Of a stretch of 64,000 nucleotides of DNA, positions 40,642-49,476 are shown piece after piece. Location: NCBI GenBank assembly GCA_963816785.1, contig CAWFLL010000004.1, positions 186,001 through 250,000 on the forward strand, in the 5' to 3' direction. Position 1 is the stretch's first letter. Each line of letters opens with the position of its first letter. The position numbers were made by a program, and so were the translations under genes. This DNA is from VRUE01 sp963816785 (lineage in GTDB: Bacteria; Actinomycetota; Thermoleophilia; Solirubrobacterales; 70-9). The notes beneath the pieces were generated by a model that saw only the letters and a list, made by a program, of their open reading frames with translations, was not told the DNA's origin and made no database searches.

Positions 40642-41010
40642 TCAGGCGAGCTGGTCGCGGTAGAAGCGGTAGTCGCTGCGCTCCGGGCGCAGGTTCGACG
40701 CCAGCGCGAGGTGGTGGCGGGCGCGGTCGGTCTGGCCGGTCTTCGAGAGCGCCCGGCCGAGGCAGAAGTGCGCGAAGTCGTTGACCTGGTGCGTGTCGAC
40801 GACGGCCTCGAACTCGACCGCGGCGGCGGCGAACCGCCCCGATCGAAAGTAGGCGCGGCCGAGCGCCTCGCGGACCGACGACTTCTCCGGCGCCCGCCGC
40901 GCCGCCGCCTCGAGCGGCACCGCGGCCTGCTCGAAGTCGGCCTCCTCGAGCAGCTCGATTCCACGCCGGTAGAGGGTGAGGACGGAGTCGCGATCGGCGC
41001 TTGAGCTCAT
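40642..41010 (-). CDS. Small tetratricopeptide-repeat protein
   Basis: 122 residues, all helical, with about three TPR units: LYRRGIELLEEADFEQAAVP, ALGRAYFRSGRFAAAAVEF and FAHFCLGRALSKTGQTDRAR. It has no signal peptide, so it is a cytoplasmic protein-interaction module. No partner is apparent. Confidence 0.85.
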   Translation of the reverse strand: MSSSADRDSVLTLYRRGIELLEEADFEQAAVPLEAAARRAPEKSSVREALGRAYFRSGRFAAAAVEFEAVVDTHQVNDFAHFCLGRALSKTGQTDRARHHLALASNLRPERSDYRFYRDQLA

Positions 41011-41039
41011 CTCTGCAGTGTAGGGAGGCGGTTCCGCAT

Positions 41040-41336
41040 CTAACGGACGAGGCGCCCGACCGCGGCCATCAGCTCCTCGACCCGCTGCTCGGGATCGGCC
41101 GGCACCGAATCGCCCTTGCCGAGCATGCAGTGGTGGGCGTGATCGTCCAGCAGCCCCAGCGCGACCCTGTCGAGCGCGGCCCGCACCGCCGCGATCTGGG
41201 TCAGGACCTCGATGCAGTAGCGGTCCTCCTCGACCATCCCGGTGATCCCCCTCACCTGGCCCTCGAGCCGGGCGAGGCGCCGCAGGAGCTCGTCCTTGCT
41301 TGCCGTGTAGCCGCGGCTCGGCGTCGCGCTCGCCAT
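41040..41336 (-). CDS. csoR: CsoR/FrmR-type metal- or thiol-sensing repressor
   Basis: 98 residues, the DUF156 helical fold. KDELLRRLARLEGQVRGITG is the family signature. The Cu(I)-ligand pattern C-H-C is met by RYCIEVLTQ and DDHAHHCML. The conserved Tyr/Glu positions cannot be fully judged. A matching operator lies immediately upstream (41350-41366), so autorepression relieved by copper is likely. No copper exporter is adjacent. Confidence 0.88.
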   Translation of the reverse strand: MASATPSRGYTASKDELLRRLARLEGQVRGITGMVEEDRYCIEVLTQIAAVRAALDRVALGLLDDHAHHCMLGKGDSVPADPEQRVEELMAAVGRLVR

Positions 41337-41349
41337 CGCCGGGGAAACT

Positions 41350-41366
41350 ATACCCCCTCCGGGTAT
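41350..41366. promoter_or_regulatory. CsoR-type operator
   Basis: ATACCCcctccGGGTAT, a perfect 6-base inverted repeat with the G/C-rich core seen in CsoR/RcnR sites (ACCCC...GGGT). It ends 14 bases before the csoR start. Repressor binding there would block transcription or initiation. Confidence 0.65.
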
Positions 41367-41370
41367 CGGC

Positions 41371-41847
41371 TCAGAACGCCGGCGGGAGGCGCTTGGAGAG
41401 GAAGGCGCGCTCGAAGCCGTTGTCGGTCCTGCGCTCGTCCTCGGTGTAGCCGAGGCGGTCGTAGATCCTCAGGTTCCTCTCCATCAGGACGTGGGTGAAG
41501 AGCCTCAGTTCCCCGACCCCGCGGCTGCGCGCGTGGGCCTCGGCGTAGGCGAGGAGGGCGCGGCCGACACCGGCCCCCTGCCGGCGCGGCTCGACCGCGA
41601 CGTTCTCGACCAGCAGGTGATCGCCCTCGGCGACCAGCACGATCAGCCCGGCGATGCCGTCGTCCTCGGCGACGAACAGGGTCCCCTGTCGAACGGTCTC
41701 GGAGTAGTCGGCGTCCATCGGCGCCGGGCGCCCCCCGATCTCCTCGACGTAGATCCCGTAGGCCCGCTCGACGATGTCGCTCACGGCCGCAACGTCGGAC
41801 GCTCGGCCAGGACGAATCTGCAGGGTCATCCGGGTGTGCGGTGGCAT
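41371..41847 (-). CDS. GNAT-family N-acetyltransferase
   Basis: 158 residues. IRPGRASDVAAVSDIVERAY at the start, acetyl-CoA loop VEPRRQGAGVGRALLAYAEA (Q/RxxGxG/A) and the conserved NLRIYDRLGYTEDERR segment. The start could be 41847 or the methionine at 41829. The substrate is unknown. It ends just upstream of csoR's operator. Confidence 0.88.
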   Translation of the reverse strand: MPPHTRMTLQIRPGRASDVAAVSDIVERAYGIYVEEIGGRPAPMDADYSETVRQGTLFVAEDDGIAGLIVLVAEGDHLLVENVAVEPRRQGAGVGRALLAYAEAHARSRGVGELRLFTHVLMERNLRIYDRLGYTEDERRTDNGFERAFLSKRLPPAF

Positions 41848-41857
41848 CCGGATCGCC

Positions 41858-43027
41858 TCACCCGACTTCGGCCAGCCTCCGGTTCAGAAACCGGCGGTCG
41901 GGATCGGACCGGGTCAGCTCGAGCGCCCGCCGATAGGCGGCGCGCGCCTCCCCGGCGCGCCCGAGGCGCCGCAGGAAGTCGGCCCGGGTCGCGTGGAGGT
42001 AGGGATAGGAGTCGAGCTGGAGCCCCTCGATCGCCTCCAGCCCCGCCGCCGGGCCGTCGGTCGCCGCCACCGCCACGGCGCGGTTCAACTCGACCACCGG
42101 CGACTCGGTCCTGCGCGCCAGCTCGGCATAGAGGTCGGCGATCCGCGGCCAGTCGCGGACCTCGTCCAGGTGCAGGGCCGCGATCCGCGCCTGGAGGAAG
42201 TAGGGACCGTCGCCGTGCAGGGCCGCCGCCCGCTCCAAGAGCGCGCGTCCGGCGGCGATCTTCTCTCCATCCCAGAGCTGCGGGTCCTGGTCCTCGAGCA
42301 GGACAAGCTCTCCTTCGCGATAGCGCGCCTCGCTGCGGGCGTCGAGGAGCAGCATCAGCGCCAGCAGGCTCTGCGCCTCGGCCTCTTCGGGCATCAGCTC
42401 GGCGAGCGCGGTGCCGAGGCGGATCGCCTCGCCGGCCAGCTCGCCGCGGCCTCCGTAGCCCTCGTTGAAGATCAGGTAGACGACCGCCAGCACGGCGGCG
42501 AGCCGGTCCGGGAGCAGGTGCTCGGGCGGGACCCGGAACGGGATCCCCGCCGCCGCGATCTTCTTCTTCGCGCGGACCAGGCGCTTGGCCATCGTCTCCC
42601 TCGGGACGACGAAGGCCCGCGCGATCTCCTCGGTGCTGAGCCCGCCCATGGTCCGCAGCGTCAGCGCCACCTGCGCCTCGGTCGCCAGGGCCGGATGGCA
42701 GCAGGTGAAGATCAGCTCGAGCCGCTCATCGGGGATCGTCGTCGCGTCGATCTCCACCTCAGCCTCCTCCGGGATCTCGAGCAGGCGGGTCTTCGCCGCC
42801 AGCGTGCGGTCGCGCCTGATGCGGTCGACGGCCCGGTTGCGGCCGGTCGCGACCAGCCAGGCGCCCGGGTTGGACGGGGCGCCCTCGCGGGGCCAGCGCT
42901 CGGCGGCGATCGCGAACGCGTCCTGGGCGGCTTCCTCGGCGAGGTCGATGTCGCCGAGGAAGCCGATCAGCGCAGCGAGGACACGGCCCCATTGGTCGCG
43001 GAAGGCCTGCTCGGCGCTGGTTACCAC
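41858..43027 (-). CDS. ECF sigma factor of the ECF42 type, with TPR-like C-terminus
   Basis: 389 residues. Sigma region 2 (IGFLGDIDLAEEAAQDAFAI, GAWLVATGRNRAVDRIRRDR) and region 4 (LRTMGGLSTEEIARAFVVPR, TMAKRLVRAKKKI) fill the first 165 residues. A long helical extension (about 180-389) with FNEGYGGRGELAGEAIRLG and TPR-like repeats is typical of ECF42. Its partner, a DGPF/YCII protein, is directly upstream, as in other ECF42 loci. No anti-sigma factor is seen; the C-terminus may take that role. Confidence 0.93.
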   Translation of the reverse strand: MVTSAEQAFRDQWGRVLAALIGFLGDIDLAEEAAQDAFAIAAERWPREGAPSNPGAWLVATGRNRAVDRIRRDRTLAAKTRLLEIPEEAEVEIDATTIPDERLELIFTCCHPALATEAQVALTLRTMGGLSTEEIARAFVVPRETMAKRLVRAKKKIAAAGIPFRVPPEHLLPDRLAAVLAVVYLIFNEGYGGRGELAGEAIRLGTALAELMPEEAEAQSLLALMLLLDARSEARYREGELVLLEDQDPQLWDGEKIAAGRALLERAAALHGDGPYFLQARIAALHLDEVRDWPRIADLYAELARRTESPVVELNRAVAVAATDGPAAGLEAIEGLQLDSYPYLHATRADFLRRLGRAGEARAAYRRALELTRSDPDRRFLNRRLAEVG

Positions 43028-43377
43028 TCCACCACCGGGCGGACCTCGATCGCGCCGCCGAGGCGGGCCGCCGGGATTCGCGCGGCGAGCTCGATCGCCG
43101 CGTCGAGGTCGTCCGCCTCGAGCAGGAGGTAGCCGCCGATCGCCTCCTTCGTCTCGACGAAGGGGCCATCGGTGGTCAGCGTCCTGCCGTCCTCGACGCG
43201 GACGGTGGTCGCCGTCTCGGGGGGCGAGAGCTGCAGGCCGGGGCTGACGCCCTGGGTTTCGGAGATCGCCCTGTAGTCGTCGGAGATCGCCCTCTGCTCA
43301 TCCTCGGAAAGGCGATCCCACTCCTCAGACGGCGGCGTCGGGGCGCTGCCCTGGTTGATCATCAGCATGTACTTCAT
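43021..43377 (-). CDS. DGPF/YCII-domain protein
   Basis: 118 residues. MKYMLMINQG opening and LTTDGPFVETKEAIGGYLLL contain the DGPF motif. Ferredoxin-like fold of the YCII superfamily. It overlaps the sigma factor start by seven bases, forming a conserved two-gene module. Its biochemical role is unknown. Confidence 0.9.
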   Translation of the reverse strand: MKYMLMINQGSAPTPPSEEWDRLSEDEQRAISDDYRAISETQGVSPGLQLSPPETATTVRVEDGRTLTTDGPFVETKEAIGGYLLLEADDLDAAIELAARIPAARLGGAIEVRPVVEW

Positions 43378-43458
43378 CGTTCCTCCTTTGGAGAGCTTGC
43401 TGCTCCCAAGACGAACGGGAAGCCCGGAAATGGACAGCGTACCCGCGGCGCCGCCTGG

Positions 43459-43926
43459 CTACGTGGAGACGGACGGCAGGTATTCGAGCTCGTAGATGCG
43501 CTCGAGCGCGTCGCGCAGGGCCTCGACCCGCTCCTCGCCGATCTGCTCGGCCCACTGACGCTCGATCTCGGCGAAGATCTCGAGCGCCGACTCCTTGGCC
43601 TCCGCTCCACGCTCGGTGAGGCGGATCAGCTTCGCCCTGCGGTCGAGCGGATCGGGGACGCGCTCCGCATAGCCCATCCCTTCGAGGTCGCAGACGAACT
43701 CGCCGATCGCCTGCTTGCTGTGGCCGGCGCGCTGGGCGAGATCGGTGAGCCGCATGCCGTCGCGCTCGACGTGGCGGAAGACGCAGCCGTGGGCATGGCG
43801 GATGTCGGGGTAGCCGCGCTCGGCGAGGCGCCGGTGCAGCTCATCGAATCCCGCCGACTTTGCCTGCTCCAGCAGCCGTGGCAACGGTATCCACTCGCTT
43901 GTCGGTGCTGTCTCGGTGGCGCTCAT
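43459..43926 (-). CDS. MarR-family transcriptional regulator
   Basis: 155 residues. The winged helix carries MRLTDLAQRAGHSKQAIGEF and GMGYAERVPDPLDRRAKLIR, ending with LTERGAEAKESALEIFAEIE. It is divergent from an MFS exporter, the usual arrangement for a local drug-responsive repressor. Confidence 0.93.
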   Translation of the reverse strand: MSATETAPTSEWIPLPRLLEQAKSAGFDELHRRLAERGYPDIRHAHGCVFRHVERDGMRLTDLAQRAGHSKQAIGEFVCDLEGMGYAERVPDPLDRRAKLIRLTERGAEAKESALEIFAEIERQWAEQIGEERVEALRDALERIYELEYLPSVST

Positions 43927-43969
43927 CTGTGATCCCTCTCACGCACTTAATTTCGATGAATCGGTCAAG

Positions 43970-44006
43970 CGGCCTGACTATATGCTACGGTCGCCTTATC
44001 AGGCCG
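43970..44006. promoter_or_regulatory. Inverted repeat between marR and the MFS exporter
   Basis: CGGCCTGA (43970-43977) is repeated in exact inverted orientation as TCAGGCCG (43999-44006). It lies in the shared, locally AT-richer intergenic region. The MarR protein is the likely ligand; the 21-base spacer is long for a single MarR dimer, so two sites or a loop are possible. Confidence 0.45.
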
Positions 44007-44056
44007 TCTTACAAGGTTACCTGACGAATTGTACTTCCCCGGTTAGGAGGCTTCAA

Positions 44057-45628
44057 GTGGAACGGAAATGGTGGACCCTGATCACGGTCTCGGTGGCGAC
44101 CTTCATGCTGCTGCTCGACATCACCGTCGTCAACACCGCGCTGCCGGCGATCGAGGAAGACCTGAACGCCAGCTTCACCGACCTTCAGTGGGTGATCGAC
44201 GCCTACACCCTCTCGCTGGCCGCCCTGGTCCTGACCGCCGGCTCCCTGGCCGACAGGCTGGGACGCCGGCGCATGTTCGGGATCGGGTTGGCGATCTTCT
44301 CGGTTGCCTCGCTGGCGGCGGGACTGGCCACCAGCCCGACGATGCTGAACGTCGACCGCGCGATCCAGGGCGTCGGCGGCGCGATCATGTTCGCGGTCTC
44401 GCTGGCGCTGATCGCGCAGGAGTTCGCGGCGGGTCGTGAGCGGGCGATGGCGATGGCGACCTACGGTGCGACGATCGGCGTCGCGGTGGCAATCGGGCCA
44501 TTGGTCGGCGGCGCGCTGACCGACGGGCTCGGCTGGCAGTCGGTCTTCCTCCTCAACGTCCCGATCGGCATCGCGGCAATCGCAGCGACCTTCGTGAAGC
44601 TGCGCGAGAGCCGCGACCCGAACGCGACCAGAATCGACTGGGGCGGCCTCGCCACCTTCAGCACGGCGCTGTTCCTGCTGGTGCTGGCGCTGCTGCGCGG
44701 CAACCAGGAGGGCTGGGGCAGCGAGCTGATCCTCGGCCTGTTCGGCGGCGCTGCGGTGCTGATGGCGGCGTTCATCGCGATCGAGCGCCGGGTCAGCGAG
44801 CCGATGCTGCCGCTCCACCTGTTCCGCAGCCGCGCCTTCTCCGGCGTCCAGGTGGCGGCCTTCGCGGTCTCGGGCTCGATGTTCGCCCTGTTCCTGTATC
44901 TGACGCTCTACCTGCAGAACTACCTCGGCTACTCGCCGCTCGAGGCCGGGATCCGGTACCTGCCGATCACGGTCGCGGCCTTCCTCGTCGCGCCGATCGC
45001 GGGGGTCCTGCTGGGCCGCCTCCAGGCGCGGGTGCTGCTCTCCGCCGGGCTGGCGCTCGCCGGCGGAGGACTCCTGCTGATGTCCGGGATCGACGCGAGC
45101 TCGGAGTGGACGACGCTGCTGCTCGGCTTCATCGTCGCCGGGGTGGGCGTCGGGCTGCTGAACCCGGTGATCGCCGACGTCGCGGTCAGCGTCGTGCCGA
45201 AGGAGCAGAGCGGGATGGCCTCGGGCATCAACGACACGTTCAGGCAGGTCGGGATCGCGGTCGGGATCGCCACCTGGGGCGCCCTGTTCCTCGGCCGCGG
45301 CGCGGAAAAGGTCTCCGAGCTTGCCGCCGGCACCCCGGTGGCGGACGGCGACCGGCCGCGGCAGCTGATCGAAGCGGCGTCGTCGGGCAACCTCGGCCAG
45401 GCCCTGAGCTCGGTCCCGGACGGGGCTCGTGAAACCGTCGCCCACGCCACCCGCGCGGGCTTCCTGGCGGGGATGAACGAGATCCTCCTGCTCGGGGCCC
45501 TGCTCTCCTTCGCCGGGTCCGCCCTGGCGCTGCTGCTGGTCCGCGAGAACGAGATCGAGCGCGAGGAACTGGTCGAGAAGGCCGACGCGCCCGATGGCCA
45601 GCTCGCGATCGAGGGAGCGGGGGCCTAG
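44057..45628 (+). CDS. MFS multidrug exporter, DHA2 (14-TMS) type
   Basis: 523 residues from GTG 44057, preceded by TTAGGAGG. LLLDITVVNTALPAIEEDL, LTAGSLADRLGRRRMFGIG (motif A), AIQGVGGAIMFAVSLALI, GPLVGGALTDGLGWQSVFLL and NVPIGI are the DHA2/EmrB-QacA signatures. About 14 hydrophobic helices. It expels toxic compounds with proton exchange. It is divergent from a MarR gene that likely represses it. Confidence 0.95.
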   Translation: MERKWWTLITVSVATFMLLLDITVVNTALPAIEEDLNASFTDLQWVIDAYTLSLAALVLTAGSLADRLGRRRMFGIGLAIFSVASLAAGLATSPTMLNVDRAIQGVGGAIMFAVSLALIAQEFAAGRERAMAMATYGATIGVAVAIGPLVGGALTDGLGWQSVFLLNVPIGIAAIAATFVKLRESRDPNATRIDWGGLATFSTALFLLVLALLRGNQEGWGSELILGLFGGAAVLMAAFIAIERRVSEPMLPLHLFRSRAFSGVQVAAFAVSGSMFALFLYLTLYLQNYLGYSPLEAGIRYLPITVAAFLVAPIAGVLLGRLQARVLLSAGLALAGGGLLLMSGIDASSEWTTLLLGFIVAGVGVGLLNPVIADVAVSVVPKEQSGMASGINDTFRQVGIAVGIATWGALFLGRGAEKVSELAAGTPVADGDRPRQLIEAASSGNLGQALSSVPDGARETVAHATRAGFLAGMNEILLLGALLSFAGSALALLLVRENEIEREELVEKADAPDGQLAIEGAGA

Positions 45629-45640
45629 CCGACGCCTCGC

Positions 45641-45682
45641 CCGAATGGCCTCCCTCGGCCTAGCCGGTGGGAGGCCATTCGG
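45641..45682. terminator. Hairpin after the MFS gene
   Basis: A 14-bp perfect inverted repeat (CCGAATGGCCTCCC at 45641-45654 and its complement at 45669-45682) lies 12 bases after the MFS stop. It overlaps the end of the convergent small exported protein gene. It likely terminates transcription in both directions. Confidence 0.7.
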
Positions 45683-46005
45683 AGGGGCGGAAGACCCTGA
45701 ACAGGGCCTTGGCCACGGGCCCCCTCAGGCCGGTGCTGCCGATCGCCCGCACCCTGAATCGGTGCCAGCCGGGCCCGACGCGGTAGCGCTTGGGCGAGCG
45801 GCAGTGCTTCAGCGACGGTGTTGTTGCCGCCGACGGCGACGCACAGCCGGGTGGACGGGCAGGAGATCCCGAAGATCGAGACCTTCGCCGCATCCCCCGG
45901 CAGTTGCACGGTCGTCGAATCCGAGGCGATGGCCCCCGGGGCCGTGACCGCGCACAGTACGAGCGCGCACAGCGCGCCGATCATCGATCGCATCGTCCCC
46001 GCCAT
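45660..46005 (-). CDS. Small exported protein (frameshifted)
   Basis: The start at 46005 (or the ATG at 45987) gives a signal peptide (MIGALCALVLCAVTAPGAIA), then VQLPGDAAKVSIFGISCPST and LCVAVGGNN. Near 45815 the sense moves to another frame with RYRVGPGWHRFRVRAIGSTG and ALFRVFRPSEW, which looks like an Ig/fibronectin-like strand set. A one-base indel is likely. The function is unknown. Confidence 0.55.
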
Positions 46006-46128
46006 TCCCTCACCAACGCCCCCTCAAACCGCTCGAGCCGGAAAGTACCAGCGCTGACGGGCGGTTTCGCCATCGCCATGAACAGAGGTGTTCTTGACTG
46101 GTCGGAGGCCGTCTGCTGGTATCTGTCG

Positions 46129-47502
46129 ATGCGCCGATCCGGGTTCGGCCTCCTACCGCTGCTTCTGCTGCTCCTGTTGCCGGCGTCGGCCAACGCCGCC
46201 GACGCCAACGTCTCCCACGAAGGCGTCGACACCCTCTACGTCGGCAGCGACAGCATCGACGATGTCGCGGTCAGCATCGGCGCAGGGCCGAAATGGGTCT
46301 TCCAGCAGGGCGGCCTGCCGGGGGCGGCGCTGATAGCCGCCGGGACGAACTGCGCGGACGTCTCCGGAGGGCAAAAAACGAAAGTCGAATGCGACATCTC
46401 CGGGGTCGTCAAAATCGATCTCGCCGGGGCTGATGACCGCCTCATCGGCGGCGCCCCCGGCAACGGGATGACCATCGACGCCGGCGCCGGTAACGACTCC
46501 CTGACGATCGGCAGCGGCGCCGTCAACACGATCAACGGCGAAGGCGGGGACGACACGATCGAGGTCGGTGGCGCCAGCGACCAGAACACGATCGACGGGG
46601 GCGCCGGCGAGGACCTGATCCTGCATCCCGCCGGTCCCAACCTGATCAACGGTGGCGGGAATGCGGACACCGTCGTCTATCAGACCAGCGGCGCCGAGAC
46701 CTTCTCGGTCACTCTCGACGATGTCCGCAACGATGGCCTGTCGGGCGCCGAAAACATCCACTCGGATATCGAGAACCTGACCGGCGGCCCTGAAAGAGAT
46801 CGCTTCATCGGCTCGGCCGCAGCCAACACCCTCAAAGGCGGGCAGGGGAACGACGAAATCGACGGCGGGCCCGGCCAGGATGCCCTCGATGGCGGCGAGG
46901 ACGAGGACGAGATCCACGCCCGCGACGGGGCGCAGGACACGATCGATTGCGGCTTCGGCCAGGACACCGCGATGGTCGATCTCGTCGACACCGTCATCAA
47001 ATGCGAGGTCGTCTACTACCCCGACCTCGACTTCGACGGCTCGGGCGCGAATGTCGACTGCGACGATCACAATGCGGCGATCCGCCCCGGTGCGACCGAC
47101 GTCCCCGGCGACGGCATCGATCAGGATTGCGCCGGCGGCGACGCGCAGGCGGTCGCGACGGGATCATCCTCGCCCCCTCGGGGCTCCCTGTCCGGGAGCA
47201 AGAAGTCCCTGGTCCGCAAGGGCTCCGGGTCGGCCTCCTTCAGATGCCGGGCGCCTGCCGGCGACACCTGCTCGGTCAGGGGCAGCCTGACCACGAAGGC
47301 CAAGGGGAAAATCGGGTCCATCTCCGGAAAGGTCGGCGGCGGCAAGACCGGCAAGCTGGCGATCCACCTCAACGCCACCGGTCGGCAGCTGCTCGAAGAC
47401 AGCCGCAAGCTTCCGGCGACGATCAGGGGCACCGTGACCAACGAGGTGGGCGACACCGCGCCCCTCAGGGCCACGATCCAGCTCAAGGCGCCGAAGGCCT
47501 AA
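46129..47502 (+). CDS. Secreted RTX-repeat protein with MopE-like metal site
   Basis: 457 residues from ATG 46129. Signal peptide (LLPLLLLLLLPASANAA). Residues about 110-300 hold degenerate RTX/hemolysin-type Ca-binding repeats (GNGMTIDAGAGNDSLTIGSG, INGEGGDDTIEVGG, GGQGNDEIDGGPGQDALDGG). About 300-345 has a MopE-type segment (DLDFDGSGANVDCDDHNAAI, GDGIDQDCAGGDA) that can bind metal. The last 100 residues look like a repeated Ig-like domain. A calcium-stabilised extracellular protein; the target is unknown. Confidence 0.87.
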   Translation: MRRSGFGLLPLLLLLLLPASANAADANVSHEGVDTLYVGSDSIDDVAVSIGAGPKWVFQQGGLPGAALIAAGTNCADVSGGQKTKVECDISGVVKIDLAGADDRLIGGAPGNGMTIDAGAGNDSLTIGSGAVNTINGEGGDDTIEVGGASDQNTIDGGAGEDLILHPAGPNLINGGGNADTVVYQTSGAETFSVTLDDVRNDGLSGAENIHSDIENLTGGPERDRFIGSAAANTLKGGQGNDEIDGGPGQDALDGGEDEDEIHARDGAQDTIDCGFGQDTAMVDLVDTVIKCEVVYYPDLDFDGSGANVDCDDHNAAIRPGATDVPGDGIDQDCAGGDAQAVATGSSSPPRGSLSGSKKSLVRKGSGSASFRCRAPAGDTCSVRGSLTTKAKGKIGSISGKVGGGKTGKLAIHLNATGRQLLEDSRKLPATIRGTVTNEVGDTAPLRATIQLKAPKA

Positions 47503-47533
47503 GCGCGCCGAGACGAGAGAATCGAGGGCGCTC

Positions 47534-48496
47534 GTGACCGGATCGCGACCGATCGTCCTCATCGCCCGCCGCATCCCGGCCGCCGGCAGCGAACGGATCG
47601 CCGCCCGCTGCGAGGTCCGCGAAGGCGCCCTCGAGGCGACGCCGGAGGAGATCCTCGAGCGCGCGGACGGCGTCGAGGCGATCGTCGCCGACCCGACGGT
47701 CGCGGTCGGGCCCGAGCTGCTCGACGCCGCCGGGCCGAACCTGAAGCTCGTCGCCAACTTCGCCGTCGGCCACGACAACATCGACCTCGACGCCTGCCGG
47801 GAGCGGGGCGTGATCGCGACCAACACGCCGGACGTCCTCACCGACGCCACCGCGGAGCTGGCTCTGGCCCTGACGCTGGCCGCGGCCCGCGGGCTCCCGG
47901 CCGCGGAGAGGCGGCTGCGGGGCGGCGAATGGACCGGGTTCGACACCACCGGCGACCTTGGCATCGAGCTGAGCGGGGCCACGTTCGGGATCGTCGGGAT
48001 GGGCCGGATCGGTAGGCGCTACGCGGAGCTGGTCCGCCCGATGGCGGGGTCGCTGATCTACAACAGCCGCAGCGCCAGGAGGGAGGCGGAGGCCGAGCTC
48101 GGCGCCGCCCGCGTCGAGCTCGATGAGCTGCTGTCCAGGTCCGACGTCGTCAGCCTCCACGCGGCGGCGAGCGTCGAGACCGCCGGCCTGATCGGCGCCG
48201 CCGAGCTCGCCCAAATGCGGCCCGGCGCGATCCTGATCAACACCGCGCGGGGATCGCTGGTCGACTCACGGGCTCTTGCCGCCGCCCTCGCCGAGGGCGA
48301 GATCGGCGCCGCCGGCCTCGACGTCTACGAGCAGGAGCCGCAGGTGCCCGAGAAGTTGCTCGAGGCCCCGAACTGCGTCCTCCTCCCCCACATCGGCTCG
48401 GCGACGGTCACCGCCCGGGACGGGATGGCCAACCTCGTCGCCGATGCCGTGCTCGCGACCCTCGATGGCCAGGAGCCGGCTCACCGAGTCGCCTGA
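47534..48496 (+). CDS. D-isomer-specific 2-hydroxyacid dehydrogenase
   Basis: 320 residues from GTG 47534. NAD-binding motif GIVGMGRIGRRYAELV. Catalytic Arg in NTARGSLVDSRAL, Glu in GLDVYEQEPQVP and His in VLLPHIGSATVTAR, the usual triad. Substrate-side NFAVGHDNIDLDAC fits glyoxylate/hydroxypyruvate reductase. Its end overlaps the convergent NAD-binding gene. Confidence 0.92.
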   Translation: MTGSRPIVLIARRIPAAGSERIAARCEVREGALEATPEEILERADGVEAIVADPTVAVGPELLDAAGPNLKLVANFAVGHDNIDLDACRERGVIATNTPDVLTDATAELALALTLAAARGLPAAERRLRGGEWTGFDTTGDLGIELSGATFGIVGMGRIGRRYAELVRPMAGSLIYNSRSARREAEAELGAARVELDELLSRSDVVSLHAAASVETAGLIGAAELAQMRPGAILINTARGSLVDSRALAAALAEGEIGAAGLDVYEQEPQVPEKLLEAPNCVLLPHIGSATVTARDGMANLVADAVLATLDGQEPAHRVA

Positions 48497-49389
48497 GATT
48501 CCTCCGCGAAGGCGCGTCGCAGCGCCTCGTCGAAGGGCTCGGGTGAAATTCCGAACGGCTCGGCACCGGAGGGGTCGGTGACAACGGTTTCCGTGGTCAG
48601 GCCCTCGACCAGTGGTCGCGCGACCTTGGTATCGACCGGTGTGACCAGGCCCAGCCAAAGCGCCGAAAGCCAGGGCGTGATGAAGGGAACCGGAAGCTTC
48701 ATTCGTGGCCGCTTTCCCATTGTGATCGCCATCCGATCCAGCATCTCCGAGTAGGAGAGGACGTCGGGCCCGCCGATCTGCACCTCTCGGCCCTCGGACT
48801 CCGGCACGTCGGGAGCGCGCCGCAGATACTCGACCGTCGCGTCGATCCCGATCGGCTGGGTGGCGGTACGCAGCCAACTGGGAGCGATCATCACAGGCAG
48901 GCGCCCGACCAGGTAGCGCAGGGTACGGTAGGACTCGCTGTTGGCACCGACCACCATCGCCGCCCGGAAGTAGGTGAGGGGGGGTCCATCGGCGGCGAGA
49001 ATGCGCGCGGTCTCATCGCGGCTCCGCAGGTGCTCCGAGGCGGTCTCGCTCCCAAGCCCACCCAGGTATACGACCCGTTCTACGCCTTCGCGCTTTGTCA
49101 TCCGGGCGAAGTTGAGGGCGCCGGTTCGCTCACGATCGGCGAAGCCGCCGCCGCCGCCCATGGCGTGGACCAGGTAATAGGCGATCTCGACATCCCTTGC
49201 CGCGCCCTCGAGGCTGGCCTCGTCGGTGACGTCGCCTTCGTGCAGGTCCAGGCCCGCCGCCGTTAGCCCACCCGCCTTGGAGCGGCTGCGGACCAGGCAA
49301 CGCACGGCGGAGTCCGTGCTCGCCAGCTCGGTGGCCAGCCGGCTCCCGACGAATCCCGTGGCGCCGGCGATGAGAATCTTCTGGGCGAT
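48481..49389 (-). CDS. NAD(P)-binding protein, NmrA/atypical SDR type
   Basis: About 300 residues. The Rossmann motif ILIAGATGFVGSRLATELAS (GxxGxxG) and TDSAVRCLVRSRSKAG lie upstream of the first usable GTG (49305). The frame is open to a stop at 49399-49401 but offers no ATG, GTG or TTG; ATC at 49389 is the only position that keeps the whole motif with little extra sequence. A non-standard start or a one-base error with the nearby TTG is possible. VYLGGLGSETASEHLRSRDE and VVGANSESYRTLRYLVGRLP mark the family, which binds NADP and acts as a reductase or redox sensor. Confidence 0.8.
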   Translation of the reverse strand: MAQKILIAGATGFVGSRLATELASTDSAVRCLVRSRSKAGGLTAAGLDLHEGDVTDEASLEGAARDVEIAYYLVHAMGGGGGFADRERTGALNFARMTKREGVERVVYLGGLGSETASEHLRSRDETARILAADGPPLTYFRAAMVVGANSESYRTLRYLVGRLPVMIAPSWLRTATQPIGIDATVEYLRRAPDVPESEGREVQIGGPDVLSYSEMLDRMAITMGKRPRMKLPVPFITPWLSALWLGLVTPVDTKVARPLVEGLTTETVVTDPSGAEPFGISPEPFDEALRRAFAEESQATR

Positions 49390-49476
49390 TCTCTCAAGCT
49401 ACCCCGGAATCGCCGTCCAGCGTCCGCAAGCAGTGAGTCCACTCGACGTCTCACGCCACTAGGGTTTCCGGCGCCG

